IMG/VR virus record: IMGVR_UViG_3300043570_000854
Location: 1 to 29,750 of that record
Strand: one strand, 5' to 3'
DNA length: 29,750 bases
Source of the DNA: a virus
Both the position numbers and the translations under genes were made by a program. Shown one piece after another: positions 21,826-29,750 of this stretch. Under the pieces are notes generated by a model, which saw only the letters and a list, made by a program, of their open reading frames with translations, was not told where the DNA came from and made no database searches. Numbering within the stretch: position 1 is the first letter of the stretch; every line of letters begins with the position of its first letter.

Positions 21826-22524
21826 TTATCCAAGCGGTTGACCTCTGTCCGCATATGTATCGCCAGCCAGTCGACCAAGCACATTTTCCATTCTTGATCC
21901 GACATTTTGCTGCAGTTTCCAAGTTTTGAAAGTAAAGGTTACTGGCAGTCTAACGAATTGCGTATTTGACCATGCTAAAGAAACAGGTGCCATTGCTCTA
22001 GGCCATGCTTCTTCGATGATCCATGTTTGTGTTACTTCGTCTTTTTGATCCAAAGAATTTAAGACGATTTGACAAGTATAATCCGAATAGTAACCAACAT
22101 ATCTCTTCTCTGGATCTACGATTTTGCGCATCCATGTATCGAAATACTTTTTCACTTTCCAGTCTTTGTCGCAAAGAAAGGTAAAGGTTGCAGATTCGCC
22201 ATTATAGTCTAAGAATGTTGCACGATTTTCAACACGGTTATTATACTTGAATGGTTTGGACCCCATCATTAATCCAGGGAAGATTGCTTCTTCGCACATC
22301 AGTGAAGTATACGCAGTGTTATTGTTTTCGGGAGTGTTCTTTTGCCCAAGAAGAAATTCTGATGCTTGTGGAACCCCAGGAATATTCAACAGCGTATTGG
22401 TAATACTATTTTCCAAACCGTTCATGCATTTCGGCGTTCCGATAATTACTTCGAATCTATGCGATCTGGCCAAGTCCTTTTCTTGCACTTCTGCAAGGAA
22501 CTGTGTGATGCCATTACCTGCCAT
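21826..22524 (-). CDS. Tail-tube-fold protein (T4 gp19/gp54 family)
   Basis: 232 residues; T4 gp19 has 163. The middle and end follow the gp19 tube fold: CEEAIFPGLMMGSKPF, RVENRATFLDYNGESATFTFLCDKDWKVKKYFDTWM, YYSDYTCQIVLNSLDQ, TWIIEEAWPRAMAPVSLAW and VRLPVTFTFKTWKL. It could be the main tube subunit or a baseplate tube protein such as gp54; its position beside hub genes rather than a sheath gene favours the latter. The C-terminal extension is Gly/Arg-rich. AAGGAG precedes the ATG, which overlaps the upstream stop as TAATG. Confidence 0.75.
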   Translation of the reverse strand: MAGNGITQFLAEVQEKDLARSHRFEVIIGTPKCMNGLENSITNTLLNIPGVPQASEFLLGQKNTPENNNTAYTSLMCEEAIFPGLMMGSKPFKYNNRVENRATFLDYNGESATFTFLCDKDWKVKKYFDTWMRKIVDPEKRYVGYYSDYTCQIVLNSLDQKDEVTQTWIIEEAWPRAMAPVSLAWSNTQFVRLPVTFTFKTWKLQQNVGSRMENVLGRLAGDTYADRGQPLG

Positions 22525-23096
22525 TAATATTTACTCCTTGAATCTCTGAATACTTCTTCTTTTGTCTTTTTCTGGAATGCTTCAAGGGGTAGGAATATCG
22601 CACTTTTCCAGTCGACTGGATTTATCTTCATAAATCTTGATTGAACATGCGCAGTTAAATAATGCTTGATGCAAGGTTTAACTTCACTTGCACTGCTTAT
22701 ACCCTGTAACATTTGGTACGACATTCTAATTTTAGTTGTAGGACTAAAGGTTTTCGAGTCTGCAAATTTTAGTAACTCGCCTAGAATTTTTCCTCGTACT
22801 AAATATGGTGCATAGTGTAAATTGATACCATAAAACCCTCCTGGCGCTGGACCAAATGGCAGCACTAACGGGAAGGCATCATAGAATGGCAGTTCGTTTT
22901 TCCATTTGGGATCGTAATAGTACATATACATCGAACCGACTTCGATGTTTGACTGAAGTTCTCCAAAATCAGATTGCATTACTCCACTCGGCGTGATGCT
23001 TGCGCCGACTAGTTTTTGAGCGTTGCGCATATACCACCAGATAGACTTTTGTCCATCTCCAGCTTTAGCACGAAGGTTTTCGAACGGATTTGCCAT
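22524..23096 (-). CDS. Conserved T4-like marine phage structural-type protein
   Basis: 190 residues, basic. The centre YYYDPKWKNELPFYDAFPLVLPF, then GGFYGINLHYAPYLVRGKILGEL, is a pattern I recall as common among uncharacterised proteins of marine T4-like phages, usually near head-completion and tail genes. It is probably a virion component, perhaps of the head-tail junction, but no function can be stated. An AATAAATA motif lies on the same strand just before the ATG. It lies between gp4 and the tube-fold protein. Confidence 0.72.
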   Translation of the reverse strand: MANPFENLRAKAGDGQKSIWWYMRNAQKLVGASITPSGVMQSDFGELQSNIEVGSMYMYYYDPKWKNELPFYDAFPLVLPFGPAPGGFYGINLHYAPYLVRGKILGELLKFADSKTFSPTTKIRMSYQMLQGISSASEVKPCIKHYLTAHVQSRFMKINPVDWKSAIFLPLEAFQKKTKEEVFRDSRSKY

Positions 23097-23101
23097 AATA
23101 A

Positions 23102-23545
23102 CTATTTATTCGTGATTCCCAATTCTTTTTCAGTTAATATCAGGAATTTCCATTTTCTATCTAAACAGAACTCAGTTGCTGCTTTCCACTTTGCCTGATT
23201 AACTCCCCAAGTCATAACCTCTTGGAGAAACTGTTTAGTTTTTCTTTTTGGGATTTTGGGTTCTTGAGTAAACTTTGATGGTTTAATTTCGATCAAATAT
23301 CGCTCACCATTGACTTTAATATAGAAGTCGACGAAGTATCTGTGCACTCTACCGTCAACAGGAGATCTATACGGGATTGCAAGTTCTTCTGAACCCCATT
23401 CGGTGACACTATCATTTGCATCACACCACTTCATAAACTTCAATTCATAACTAGAACGGAAGATGATATTGGTCGGATCCCCAATATACTTACTGGGTTT
23501 CTGAATATTGTATCTACCTTTTAGGGAATCTCTTGAATAAACCAT
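23102..23545 (-). CDS. 4: gp4-like head completion protein (nuclease fold)
   Basis: 147 residues, the usual gp4 length (~150). The family pattern is clear: KGRYNIQKPSKYIGDPTNIIFRSSYELKFMKWCD, SVTEWGSEELAIPYRSPVDGRVHRYFVDFYIKV and the YLIEIKPSKF strand. The residues E...D...E-x-K (SYELKFM, YFVDF, IEIKP) form a PD-(D/E)XK-type active site. T4 gp4 acts after packaging to ready heads for tail joining. No clear ribosome site; a TATAAATA motif on this strand lies 32 bases upstream of the ATG. It is the first gene of the minus-strand tail/head operon. Confidence 0.92.
   Translation of the reverse strand: MVYSRDSLKGRYNIQKPSKYIGDPTNIIFRSSYELKFMKWCDANDSVTEWGSEELAIPYRSPVDGRVHRYFVDFYIKVNGERYLIEIKPSKFTQEPKIPKRKTKQFLQEVMTWGVNQAKWKAATEFCLDRKWKFLILTEKELGITNK
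23103..23110 (-). promoter_or_regulatory. T4-type late promoter motif AATAAATA (minus strand)
   Basis: It overlaps the gp4 stop region and lies six bases upstream of the ATG at 23096, the same motif-to-ATG placement as at 12190 and 13026 within one base. Confidence 0.45.
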
Positions 23546-23552
23546 ATAAATA
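23545..23552 (+). promoter_or_regulatory. Late promoter motif TATAAATA for gp48 operon
   Basis: Full T4 late consensus on the plus strand, 33 bases before the gp48 TTG. It overlaps the first base of the gp4 start codon on the other strand. Confidence 0.75.
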
Positions 23553-23576
23553 TAAGAAAATAACCAATCTAAGGGA

Positions 23577-23584
23577 TATTTATA
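23577..23584 (-). promoter_or_regulatory. Late promoter motif TATAAATA for gp4 operon
   Basis: Full T4 late consensus on the minus strand, facing gp4 (ATG 23545). It sits between the gp48 ribosome site (AAGGG) and its TTG, so the two late promoters are divergent, interleaved and share 40 bases. Confidence 0.75.
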
Positions 23585-23585
23585 A

Positions 23586-24698
23586 TTGTCCGACAGTCAA
23601 AAATTCGCTAGAGAAGATCCTGCGAGAGAAGCACATATTCAAAAATATGCCAATATTGGTACTGCAACTCGGTATCCAATTGACTTGGAAACAGAATCTC
23701 CGCATTATGTTATCTTTTATCCATTGGTAAGAGAAGGTTCTCGTCTTGGTGAAGTATTTAAGAACCAAGGTGCTCCTGTTTTTGATAAGAGTCAACAAAA
23801 CACACAGCAACCTAAAAATTCTACTGCCCAAACTGCTGCTTTAGGTGCAGGTATTGGCGCTGGACTTGGTATCGCTGAGCAGTTGACTAATGGTGGCGGT
23901 AAAAACGCAGGTGGTGTCAGTCTCGCCCAAAGACTTGGTAGTGTAGTAGCCAAAACTTTAGGTGGCGGACTTGTTGGCGGGGCAGTTGGCGCATTATCAG
24001 GAAATCAAGAACTATACACAGGTTCTGGTGCTATTGCCCTTCAGATGCCTGAAAATAAAGTGTCTGCTGGGTATAAGGCAAATTGGACACCACAAGAAAT
24101 GGGTGCATTGCTTGGCGCAATCGGCGCTGGCAATCAGTCTCTCTTAGGCGCAATGAATCCACTGAGTCCAGATAACATGAAACTGGCATTACGTTCTGGC
24201 GGTAAACTTTCCAAAGTTCTGAGTGATAATGCTCTTGATGTTAACAAAGTATTAGAATCTACGACCAAAACTGTAACCAATCCATATAAAGAACAATTCT
24301 TTAAATCGATGAACAATAGATCTTTTGTCTTTGAATATAATTTTGCTCCAAAAAGCGAAGAAGAAGCAAAGGCAGTTTTCTATCGATACGCTGGTGCTCC
24401 TGGAGATAGAATGGGGATCATTCAAAAGTTCGCATACCATATGCATCCAGAACTTAGAGATTCTGGATACTTCTTCAACTATCCATCAGAATTTAGTATT
24501 GTTTATTACCACGCAGGAAAAGAGAATCAATACGTTCGTAAAATTTCTACTTGTGTTCTAACTAATATGACTGTGGATTATGGTAGTGATACTGGATTTA
24601 CCACGTTCGATAATGGTATGCCAACACATGCTACTATGCGTCTAGAATTCTTAGAACTAGAACTGATGACAGCACAAAGAGTCTTCCAAGGATATTAA
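23586..24698 (+). CDS. 48: gp48-like baseplate tail-tube protein
   Basis: 370 residues from TTG at 23586, with AAGGG about ten bases upstream; T4 gp48 has 364. In T4, gp48 caps the baseplate hub and starts tube growth with gp54. The N-terminal YPIDLETESPHYVIFYPLVRE leads into a Gly/Ala-rich hydrophobic stretch (AALGAGIGAGLGIAEQL, then GGGLVGGAVGALSG). The C-terminal tube-like part shows FEYNFAPKSEEEAKAV, YPSEFSIVYYHAGKEN and TATMRLEFLELELMTAQRV, as in gp48/gp54 proteins. Assignment to gp48 rather than gp54 rests on length and the next gene (gp53). Confidence 0.82.
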   Translation: MSDSQKFAREDPAREAHIQKYANIGTATRYPIDLETESPHYVIFYPLVREGSRLGEVFKNQGAPVFDKSQQNTQQPKNSTAQTAALGAGIGAGLGIAEQLTNGGGKNAGGVSLAQRLGSVVAKTLGGGLVGGAVGALSGNQELYTGSGAIALQMPENKVSAGYKANWTPQEMGALLGAIGAGNQSLLGAMNPLSPDNMKLALRSGGKLSKVLSDNALDVNKVLESTTKTVTNPYKEQFFKSMNNRSFVFEYNFAPKSEEEAKAVFYRYAGAPGDRMGIIQKFAYHMHPELRDSGYFFNYPSEFSIVYYHAGKENQYVRKISTCVLTNMTVDYGSDTGFTTFDNGMPTHATMRLEFLELELMTAQRVFQGY

Positions 24699-24699
24699 T

Positions 24700-25230
24700 A
24701 TGTATTTCAGACAATTTCCAGTATTACGAGGAAAGTTCGATGGTACCTATAAGGGTGTCACGGATATTTTTCTTCGTGTTGCACCAAAAACTCCAATTAA
24801 AAATGTAGACTTTTTAGAAACAACCTATATTCAAGATGGAGAAACTCCAGAATTACTCGCATTTAAAATGTATGAACGAGAAGACTATCACTGGGTTCTA
24901 CTACTAACAAATAGCATCGTTGATGTTCGCGAAGAATGGCCAAGGAAAGATAAAGATCTTTACTCTTACTGTGTAGAAAAATATGGCGAGAATAATATCT
25001 ATCAAGCAGTACACCATTATAGAACAACAGATATGCTTGCATCGCAAGGCGTTCCGAAGGGAATTATTGTTGATTACGATTCAGCAAAGGTTTTATCTGG
25101 TGAGCACGAACCAGTTACAAACTGGGATTATGAATATGAATTGAATGAGGATAAGAGAGAAATTAAGTATATTCCAAAGAATTTAATTGGCAAGTTTGTC
25201 TCGGAATTTCAACGATTAATTAGAGTATAA
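24700..25230 (+). CDS. 53: gp53-like baseplate wedge protein
   Basis: 176 residues (T4 gp53 has 196). In T4 it is part of the wedge and helps join wedges to the hub. Family features seen are the FLETTYIQDGETPELLAFKMYEREDYHWVLLLTNSIVDVREEWP segment (LysM-like in T4), followed by YSYCVEKYGE and a C-terminal YELNEDKREIKYIPKNLIGKFVSEFQRLI. AAGGA lies upstream of the ATG. One base separates it from the hub gene. Confidence 0.92.
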   Translation: MYFRQFPVLRGKFDGTYKGVTDIFLRVAPKTPIKNVDFLETTYIQDGETPELLAFKMYEREDYHWVLLLTNSIVDVREEWPRKDKDLYSYCVEKYGENNIYQAVHHYRTTDMLASQGVPKGIIVDYDSAKVLSGEHEPVTNWDYEYELNEDKREIKYIPKNLIGKFVSEFQRLIRV

Positions 25231-25231
25231 T

Positions 25232-27208
25232 ATGTCGGATTCAAAATCAAAACACTTATCTAATCCAGGTGACGTATCGTTTAAAACTGTTGAGATTCAA
25301 AGTGTCAACGGTGAGGTTCTTGACATCAAAAATTTTATCGTAGAACTTAACATTTATGAAGATATTTTCTCGAATGCATTACAGGGTGTTTTGATTGTTG
25401 TTGACTCAAAAGAACTTCTTTCTGGGTTGCCACTTGTGGGTGACGAACTATTAAATCTCTGGATTCAGACTCCTACGTTCGGCGACGAGTATGGCGAAAG
25501 TATCAAAAAGACTTTCTCAATTTATTCGATTAAGAATAGAATGTTGAATGCCGACCGTGAACAAATGTATGCATTATACTTCTGTTCTATGGAAGCAGTC
25601 AGCGATAATATTACACAGGTGAGCAAAAAGTACGAAGGTACTACAGATGAAATTGCAGATAAACTTTATACTGATTTTCTAAAGCAACAACGTTGTTTCG
25701 GTGGAATCGAAAATAAAGATGAAACTCCAATGGTTATTGCGGACACTCCACACGAAGGTAAAATTGCATTCGTTGCAAATATGTGGTCGCCATTCCGCTG
25801 TCTTAATTACGTGGCACAAAGATCTATCGGCGCAAAACAGAAGTCGCCAAGTTTCTTATTCTATGAAACCACAAGACAATTTTACTTCACTTCTATTGAT
25901 AATCTAATTAAGAGTCAATTGGATGATAGTTCTGTGTTTGCTGAATATGTATATTTGCCGAAACCTGTCAATCCTACCATAGATTTGAATGATGGTTCGA
26001 CGTTTGATACTACTAAACCTGACTTGGACAAGGGATTTAATACAGTATCTGATATTCGCTTTAGTGAGCAAGTAGATATTCTGAAGTCTCAAGATCAGGG
26101 AAGATTCGCCAGCACTACGACAATCTTTGATATTATGATTAAAGAAGCGACGAATGCACCACACGATTATTCATATTCGTATCCTGATATTATTCATATG
26201 GAAAATTATCGTGTTGAAAACGGCAAAGCAACATTCCATGAAGAGTCGAAGGATAATATGACATATCCTGCGAACGTAACTCGTTCAGCGTTGTCTAAGC
26301 GTTTCTTCCGTCCTGTGCATAGAAAGGTTCTTACTACCAGCGACGACGAATTATTAGACTATGCACCTGATAAATGGTTGGGGATGCGTCAAAGCGTTCT
26401 CGAAGATATTTCTGGTCTGCGTATGCATATTACAGTTCCTGGAAGAACTGATGCGGAAGTTGGTAAGATTGTAAACTTCAAATATCCTAAAGTTGGAGAT
26501 AGTGCAGATAAGTCAGACCCAAAAAACCTTTGGGACCCATTCCTTTCTGGTGTTTGGATGATCACTGCGATTCACCATAAGATGACTCCAGTTGCGCATA
26601 GTATGATTTTGGAAATTGCTAAGGACTCGTTCCATACAGCGTTCCAAGCAATTACACGTGCACCTGCACCAACTCCTCCTGCTGCAGATGATAAAGAAGC
26701 ACTGGAAGAACAAGGATCTCCTGAAAATGGTGCAACTCCGTCGTCCAATGGTGCAACTCCTGCGTCTACTGGACCAGTAAATAAAGCAGGATGGACTCAT
26801 CCAACTGGCGGTGCGGGTCGTGTTTCTAGTAAATTCGGACCCAGACAATCTCCTGGTGGACAAGGTTCTACTAACCATCAGGGAGTAGATATTGCTGCAC
26901 CAAAGGGTACGACAGTTTATGCTGCTAGAGACGGCACAGTTTCTCTGACAGGATGGCAAAAACCAGAGAAACGTTCAGGAAAGGGATCTGGTGGCGGGAT
27001 TCGTGTTAAAATTGAGCATGCTGGCGGTTACTCAACCTTCTACGGTCATGGTGTCGAAGGTTCTATAATGGTCAAACCTGGAGATAAGGTAAAGGCTGGG
27101 CAAGCAATTATGAAAGTCAATAGCACTGGTCAATCGACAGGACACCATCTACACTTTGAGATTTGGTTAAATGGTAAAAAAATAAATCCGCTTCCTTATA
27201 TTTCGTGA
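25232..27208 (+). CDS. 27: gp27-like baseplate hub with C-terminal M23 peptidase
   Basis: 658 residues; T4 gp27 is 391, so the extra length is an added enzyme. The N-terminal ~490 residues form the hub (FKTVEIQSVNGEVLDIKNFIVELNIYEDIFSN near the start, a tail-hub pattern). A Pro/Ala/Gly-rich linker follows (about 475-515). Residues ~525-658 are an M23/LytM metallopeptidase: NHQGVD gives zinc ligands His and Asp, TFYGHG the middle His and HHLHFE the last His-x-His. All ligands are present. It should cut peptide cross-links of peptidoglycan during entry. The hub label rests on the N-terminal pattern and on location between gp53 and the gp5-like spike. Confidence 0.82.
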   Translation: MSDSKSKHLSNPGDVSFKTVEIQSVNGEVLDIKNFIVELNIYEDIFSNALQGVLIVVDSKELLSGLPLVGDELLNLWIQTPTFGDEYGESIKKTFSIYSIKNRMLNADREQMYALYFCSMEAVSDNITQVSKKYEGTTDEIADKLYTDFLKQQRCFGGIENKDETPMVIADTPHEGKIAFVANMWSPFRCLNYVAQRSIGAKQKSPSFLFYETTRQFYFTSIDNLIKSQLDDSSVFAEYVYLPKPVNPTIDLNDGSTFDTTKPDLDKGFNTVSDIRFSEQVDILKSQDQGRFASTTTIFDIMIKEATNAPHDYSYSYPDIIHMENYRVENGKATFHEESKDNMTYPANVTRSALSKRFFRPVHRKVLTTSDDELLDYAPDKWLGMRQSVLEDISGLRMHITVPGRTDAEVGKIVNFKYPKVGDSADKSDPKNLWDPFLSGVWMITAIHHKMTPVAHSMILEIAKDSFHTAFQAITRAPAPTPPAADDKEALEEQGSPENGATPSSNGATPASTGPVNKAGWTHPTGGAGRVSSKFGPRQSPGGQGSTNHQGVDIAAPKGTTVYAARDGTVSLTGWQKPEKRSGKGSGGGIRVKIEHAGGYSTFYGHGVEGSIMVKPGDKVKAGQAIMKVNSTGQSTGHHLHFEIWLNGKKINPLPYIS

Positions 27209-27216
27209 GATAAAAA

Positions 27217-28320
27217 ATGACAGACAATTTCTTTTCAAATAATGATTCAAACTTTTATTGGTTCTTCGGGTGCGTCGAAGATCGTGGAGATCCTATGCGT
27301 ATTGGTCGTGTAAGATTACGAATCCTCGGTTATCATACAGACGACAAAGAACAGTTACCAACTGACGATCTTCCTTGGGCGATGCCGATTATGCCATCAA
27401 ACAGTGCAAGCACTTCTGGAATTGGTTGGTCGCCAACTGGTCCAGTGGAAGGTACTTGGGTGTGGGGATTCTTTATGGATGGTGCGGAAGGTCAGCAACC
27501 TGCATTCGTAGGAACAATTGCTGCTACTCCCGAGAGTAACGGTAGTGGCGGTGACGGTGGCGGTGGAGGTGATGATACAGGAAACTCGCCCACCTCTGGT
27601 GGTAGTAGCGGTAAGGGTAGTTCCAATAAGGTTGACCCTGCTGCTTTGGAAAAATTGAAAAATTGTAATTGCAGTAGTTTTGCTAAAAACATTATGGCAC
27701 GTGGCAATAAATCCAACATCAATCAAATCGTCAAAGCATGTAAGGCAGCAGGATATAGTAACGAAGCGACTGCTGCGTTTCTAGCAATTGCTGGTGTTGA
27801 ATCTGGATTCTCTCCTGTTGCTGAAAATACCAATTGGTCAGTTAAAACCATGCTGAAGAACTTTAGGAAAGTTCGAAATAGGGGTGAAGCATTCGCTCGT
27901 CAATTAAAGGCAGCAGGTCCAATTGCTATGGCAAACTTTATCTACGGTGATAAAAGTAAGGGTCTTGGTAATGCAGAATGTAGTGTCGTAACCACCTCTC
28001 CGTTGGATGGATATAAATTCCGAGGTCATTCTTTTGTGCAAATTACTGGTAAAGACGCATTCGCTAAAATTGGTAAGATAATTGGAGAAGATCTGGTATC
28101 TAATCCGCAAAAGGTAAACTCCAGTGTTGAATTTAGTGCTAAGTGTTGTCTTGCCTTTTACCAATACAAGGGCGTTAAAGTTTCTTCTCTTGTAGGTAAT
28201 AATGCTATTGAAATTTTGATTAAACAAACTGGTGCCGATATTGGGCAAAATCACCAGCATAAGAGAGAATTGTATAAGTGCTTTATGGAAAACTTTACTA
28301 AGAATGGAAACTTTATCTAA
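27217..28320 (+). CDS. 5: gp5-like spike protein with GH19 lysozyme-like domain
   Basis: 367 residues. Residues ~10-105 fit the gp5 OB domain (FYWFFGCVEDRGDPMRIGRVRLRILGYH, DLPWAMPIMPS, WVWGFFMDGAEGQQPAFVGTI). A Gly/Ser linker follows (~108-145). Residues ~165-355 are a GH19 chitinase/lysozyme-like domain: FLAIAGVESGF with the likely catalytic Glu, AENTNWSVKTML, PIAMANFIYGDKSKGLGN, and FRGHSFVQITGKDAFAKIG, the family's (Y/F)RG-x-x-(F/L)(I/V)Q-(L/I)TG signature. T4 gp5 instead carries a phage-type lysozyme followed by a beta-helix needle; no such helix is seen here. It probably cuts the peptidoglycan glycan strands. The next gene's ATG overlaps its stop. Confidence 0.85.
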   Translation: MTDNFFSNNDSNFYWFFGCVEDRGDPMRIGRVRLRILGYHTDDKEQLPTDDLPWAMPIMPSNSASTSGIGWSPTGPVEGTWVWGFFMDGAEGQQPAFVGTIAATPESNGSGGDGGGGGDDTGNSPTSGGSSGKGSSNKVDPAALEKLKNCNCSSFAKNIMARGNKSNINQIVKACKAAGYSNEATAAFLAIAGVESGFSPVAENTNWSVKTMLKNFRKVRNRGEAFARQLKAAGPIAMANFIYGDKSKGLGNAECSVVTTSPLDGYKFRGHSFVQITGKDAFAKIGKIIGEDLVSNPQKVNSSVEFSAKCCLAFYQYKGVKVSSLVGNNAIEILIKQTGADIGQNHQHKRELYKCFMENFTKNGNFI

Positions 28321-29750
28321 TGTTAGATATTCTACGCGACCAAGATTTATCTGGTATTCTAGACAAAACCAAAATAAGTAAGGTTCTGTCTGAAACTGAA
28401 ATTAAGCAGGTGATGGGATCCATTGCGCATGACGTTGGTGGAGGATCCCACTCTACAATTTCAGATAGTGGTAAGGTTGGAGCATATGGTTTCAACCTCG
28501 AAGCATTACAGACAGTTGGTGCAGTTGCACCTAATGCTATTGAAAAAACATTAGAGAACATTAAAAAGAATATTCCTGATATTTCTTCGCTGGTGAAGAA
28601 AACATGGGTCAGAGAGCAAGCATCAGATGCACTGGGTAAGTTAGGTCTTAGTGGTCTGATCGGTAAAAACCTCGGTAAAAACTTTGCTCTTGATGCTCTT
28701 AACAAACTGAAACTACCAATCCCAACCAACATCGGCAATGTTGGCAACAACCTAAATTTTGCTGCTCTTGCAGATCCTAAAATTTGGACAGCAAAACCTG
28801 GTAGTGCTGCAGAAACAGCAATCAATGTTGTCAACCAAGCAAATGGATCTATTACCTCTGCAGTTTCTTCTGTTAAGAATACTCTTTCTAAAGAGGTCTC
28901 GGGTCTTACTACAAAGATTGCATTGTCGAGATCTGAATCAGGGTCGAATGAAGTATTAAGTACTACAAACAAAATGGTTTCGACCATGACAAAGACACTT
29001 ACTGCCTCGGCGACAAAATCTGCTACTGCGTTAATTACCAATTCAGTAAAACTTCCATCTGCAACTAAGGTTGCCTTCGAGTTAGTTTCTAAACAAATTG
29101 ATAATAAAACTTCTGCTGTAAACGAAGCAATTGATGTTTCTTTCGATCCATTCAGAGCGTCACCATCTATTGAAAATATGACAAGTGCTGTTTCTGTTGT
29201 TACTGGATTAATTGACGCACACGAAAAAGAAATTACTCAAATTATCGATGATACACACATCGAACAGACCACAAATCTTGGCGGCGGTGGCGGCGGATTT
29301 CTAAATGATCCAGAATCTCAAAACAATGCAATGATTTCTCTGCTCGATCGAAATATTAAATCCCTTCTTTCTGCCAAGGCAATTTCATTGGACTCTCCCA
29401 AAGATGTTATCATGGGAATGTTGTCCGTTGCTAATGGACAAGGAATCGACACGGCAATTAAGTTTGCTAATGGATTGATCAAAACTAGTTCTAGTGGGAA
29501 AACTTCTCTAGATTTCTTTGGGGTTGGTTTTTCAGCAAACAAATTATTAGATGAATTGTTGGAACCAAAACCTGGATCACCAACAATCTCAGCACCAAAT
29601 CCTGCTGCGCTTGCGCAGGCAAAACCAACTGTTGCCAATTTACCGACTAACGAGAATCTGAGGAATACTGATCCAACAAAGGGATATAAGGATCCCAACA
29701 ACGTCTATCCTAAAAAGGAATATCTCGAAGCAGGTAATGGCGACGTTAAT
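28320..29750 (+). CDS. Tail/baseplate structural protein, 3' truncated by window end
   Basis: The ATG overlaps the previous stop (TAATG). The frame is open for 477 codons to the window end, and no stop is seen. The first ~330 residues are rich in Ala, Ser, Thr and Lys with amphipathic helices, suggesting a fibrous or coiled-coil structural protein. A glycine run (NLGGGGGGF) lies at about 320-328. The end, YKDPNNVYPKKEYLEAGNGDVN, resembles the linker before the C-terminal spike-like domain of large cyanophage tail proteins (a YP..EYL...D-x-N pattern). This comparison is from memory. It lies directly after the gp5-like gene. Confidence 0.7.
   Translation, partial: MLDILRDQDLSGILDKTKISKVLSETEIKQVMGSIAHDVGGGSHSTISDSGKVGAYGFNLEALQTVGAVAPNAIEKTLENIKKNIPDISSLVKKTWVREQASDALGKLGLSGLIGKNLGKNFALDALNKLKLPIPTNIGNVGNNLNFAALADPKIWTAKPGSAAETAINVVNQANGSITSAVSSVKNTLSKEVSGLTTKIALSRSESGSNEVLSTTNKMVSTMTKTLTASATKSATALITNSVKLPSATKVAFELVSKQIDNKTSAVNEAIDVSFDPFRASPSIENMTSAVSVVTGLIDAHEKEITQIIDDTHIEQTTNLGGGGGGFLNDPESQNNAMISLLDRNIKSLLSAKAISLDSPKDVIMGMLSVANGQGIDTAIKFANGLIKTSSSGKTSLDFFGVGFSANKLLDELLEPKPGSPTISAPNPAALAQAKPTVANLPTNENLRNTDPTKGYKDPNNVYPKKEYLEAGNGDVN

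Noticed and set aside
28313-29041. 242-codon minus-strand ORF near the right end
   Set aside because: It is antisense to the open plus-strand frame starting at 28320, which is coupled to the gp5-like stop and has tail-protein composition. The minus ORF has no ribosome site or recognisable domain.
1-29750. tRNA genes, insertion sequences, attachment sites or integrase
   Set aside because: Apart from the tmRNA T arm, no tRNA-like arm or CCA end was noticed. No transposase, integrase or flanking direct repeats were seen, which fits a lytic phage.

Overview
The window looks like part of the genome of an uncultured, lytic, T4-like myovirus, probably marine. Replication and late-transcription genes (relatives of T4 gp32, gp33 and gp59, with PhoH and a RecB-type nuclease) sit beside a block of baseplate, tail and head-completion genes (relatives of gp26, gp51, gp4, gp48, gp53, gp27 and gp5). 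AATAAATA/TATAAATA motifs of the T4/cyanophage late-promoter type recur. The host is most likely an alphaproteobacterium. The main reason is a two-piece, circularly permuted tmRNA whose tag (ANDNVAFALAA) resembles alphaproteobacterial rather than marine cyanobacterial tags. This host call is an inference.

Layout. (1) 3-1289: 5'-truncated membrane class III nucleotidyl cyclase with a CHASE2 sensor end. (2) 1252-2406, minus strand: small acidic genes in translationally coupled order, served by strong sigma70-like promoters. (3) 2549-12188, plus strand: a long tightly packed run with a conserved small phage protein, a methyltransferase-like protein, five consecutive radical SAM proteins that all carry an extra N-terminal cysteine set, an SGNH-like protein, a 34-residue basic peptide and a NodU/TobZ-type carbamoyltransferase. 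(4) 12203-13128: two conserved phage proteins, an 18-codon ORF and a terminator. (5) 13162-18024: PhoH, a small unknown gene, a RecB-like nuclease, the tmRNA, a SleB-type wall hydrolase, gp33, gp59, a small ORF and gp32, closed by a bidirectional terminator. (6) 18023-23545, minus strand: tape measure, gp51, gp26, a tube-fold protein, a conserved structural protein and gp4. (7) 23586 to the end, plus strand: gp48, gp53, a gp27-like hub with an M23 peptidase, a gp5-like spike with a GH19 domain, and a tail protein cut by the window end.

How the parts fit. Genes near accessory regions use TTGACT-N16/17-TATAAT-type promoters readable by the host sigma factor. gp33 is a co-activator of late transcription, and the late motifs lie near structural genes. 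gp59 and gp32 serve replication and recombination. The tail genes encode a contractile tail whose hub and spike carry two different wall-cutting domains.

The most novel part is the methyltransferase / five radical SAM / SGNH / carbamoyltransferase run. It looks like a multi-step phage-borne modification pathway with unknown substrate. The second is the phage-encoded permuted tmRNA, and the third the CHASE2-cyclase.
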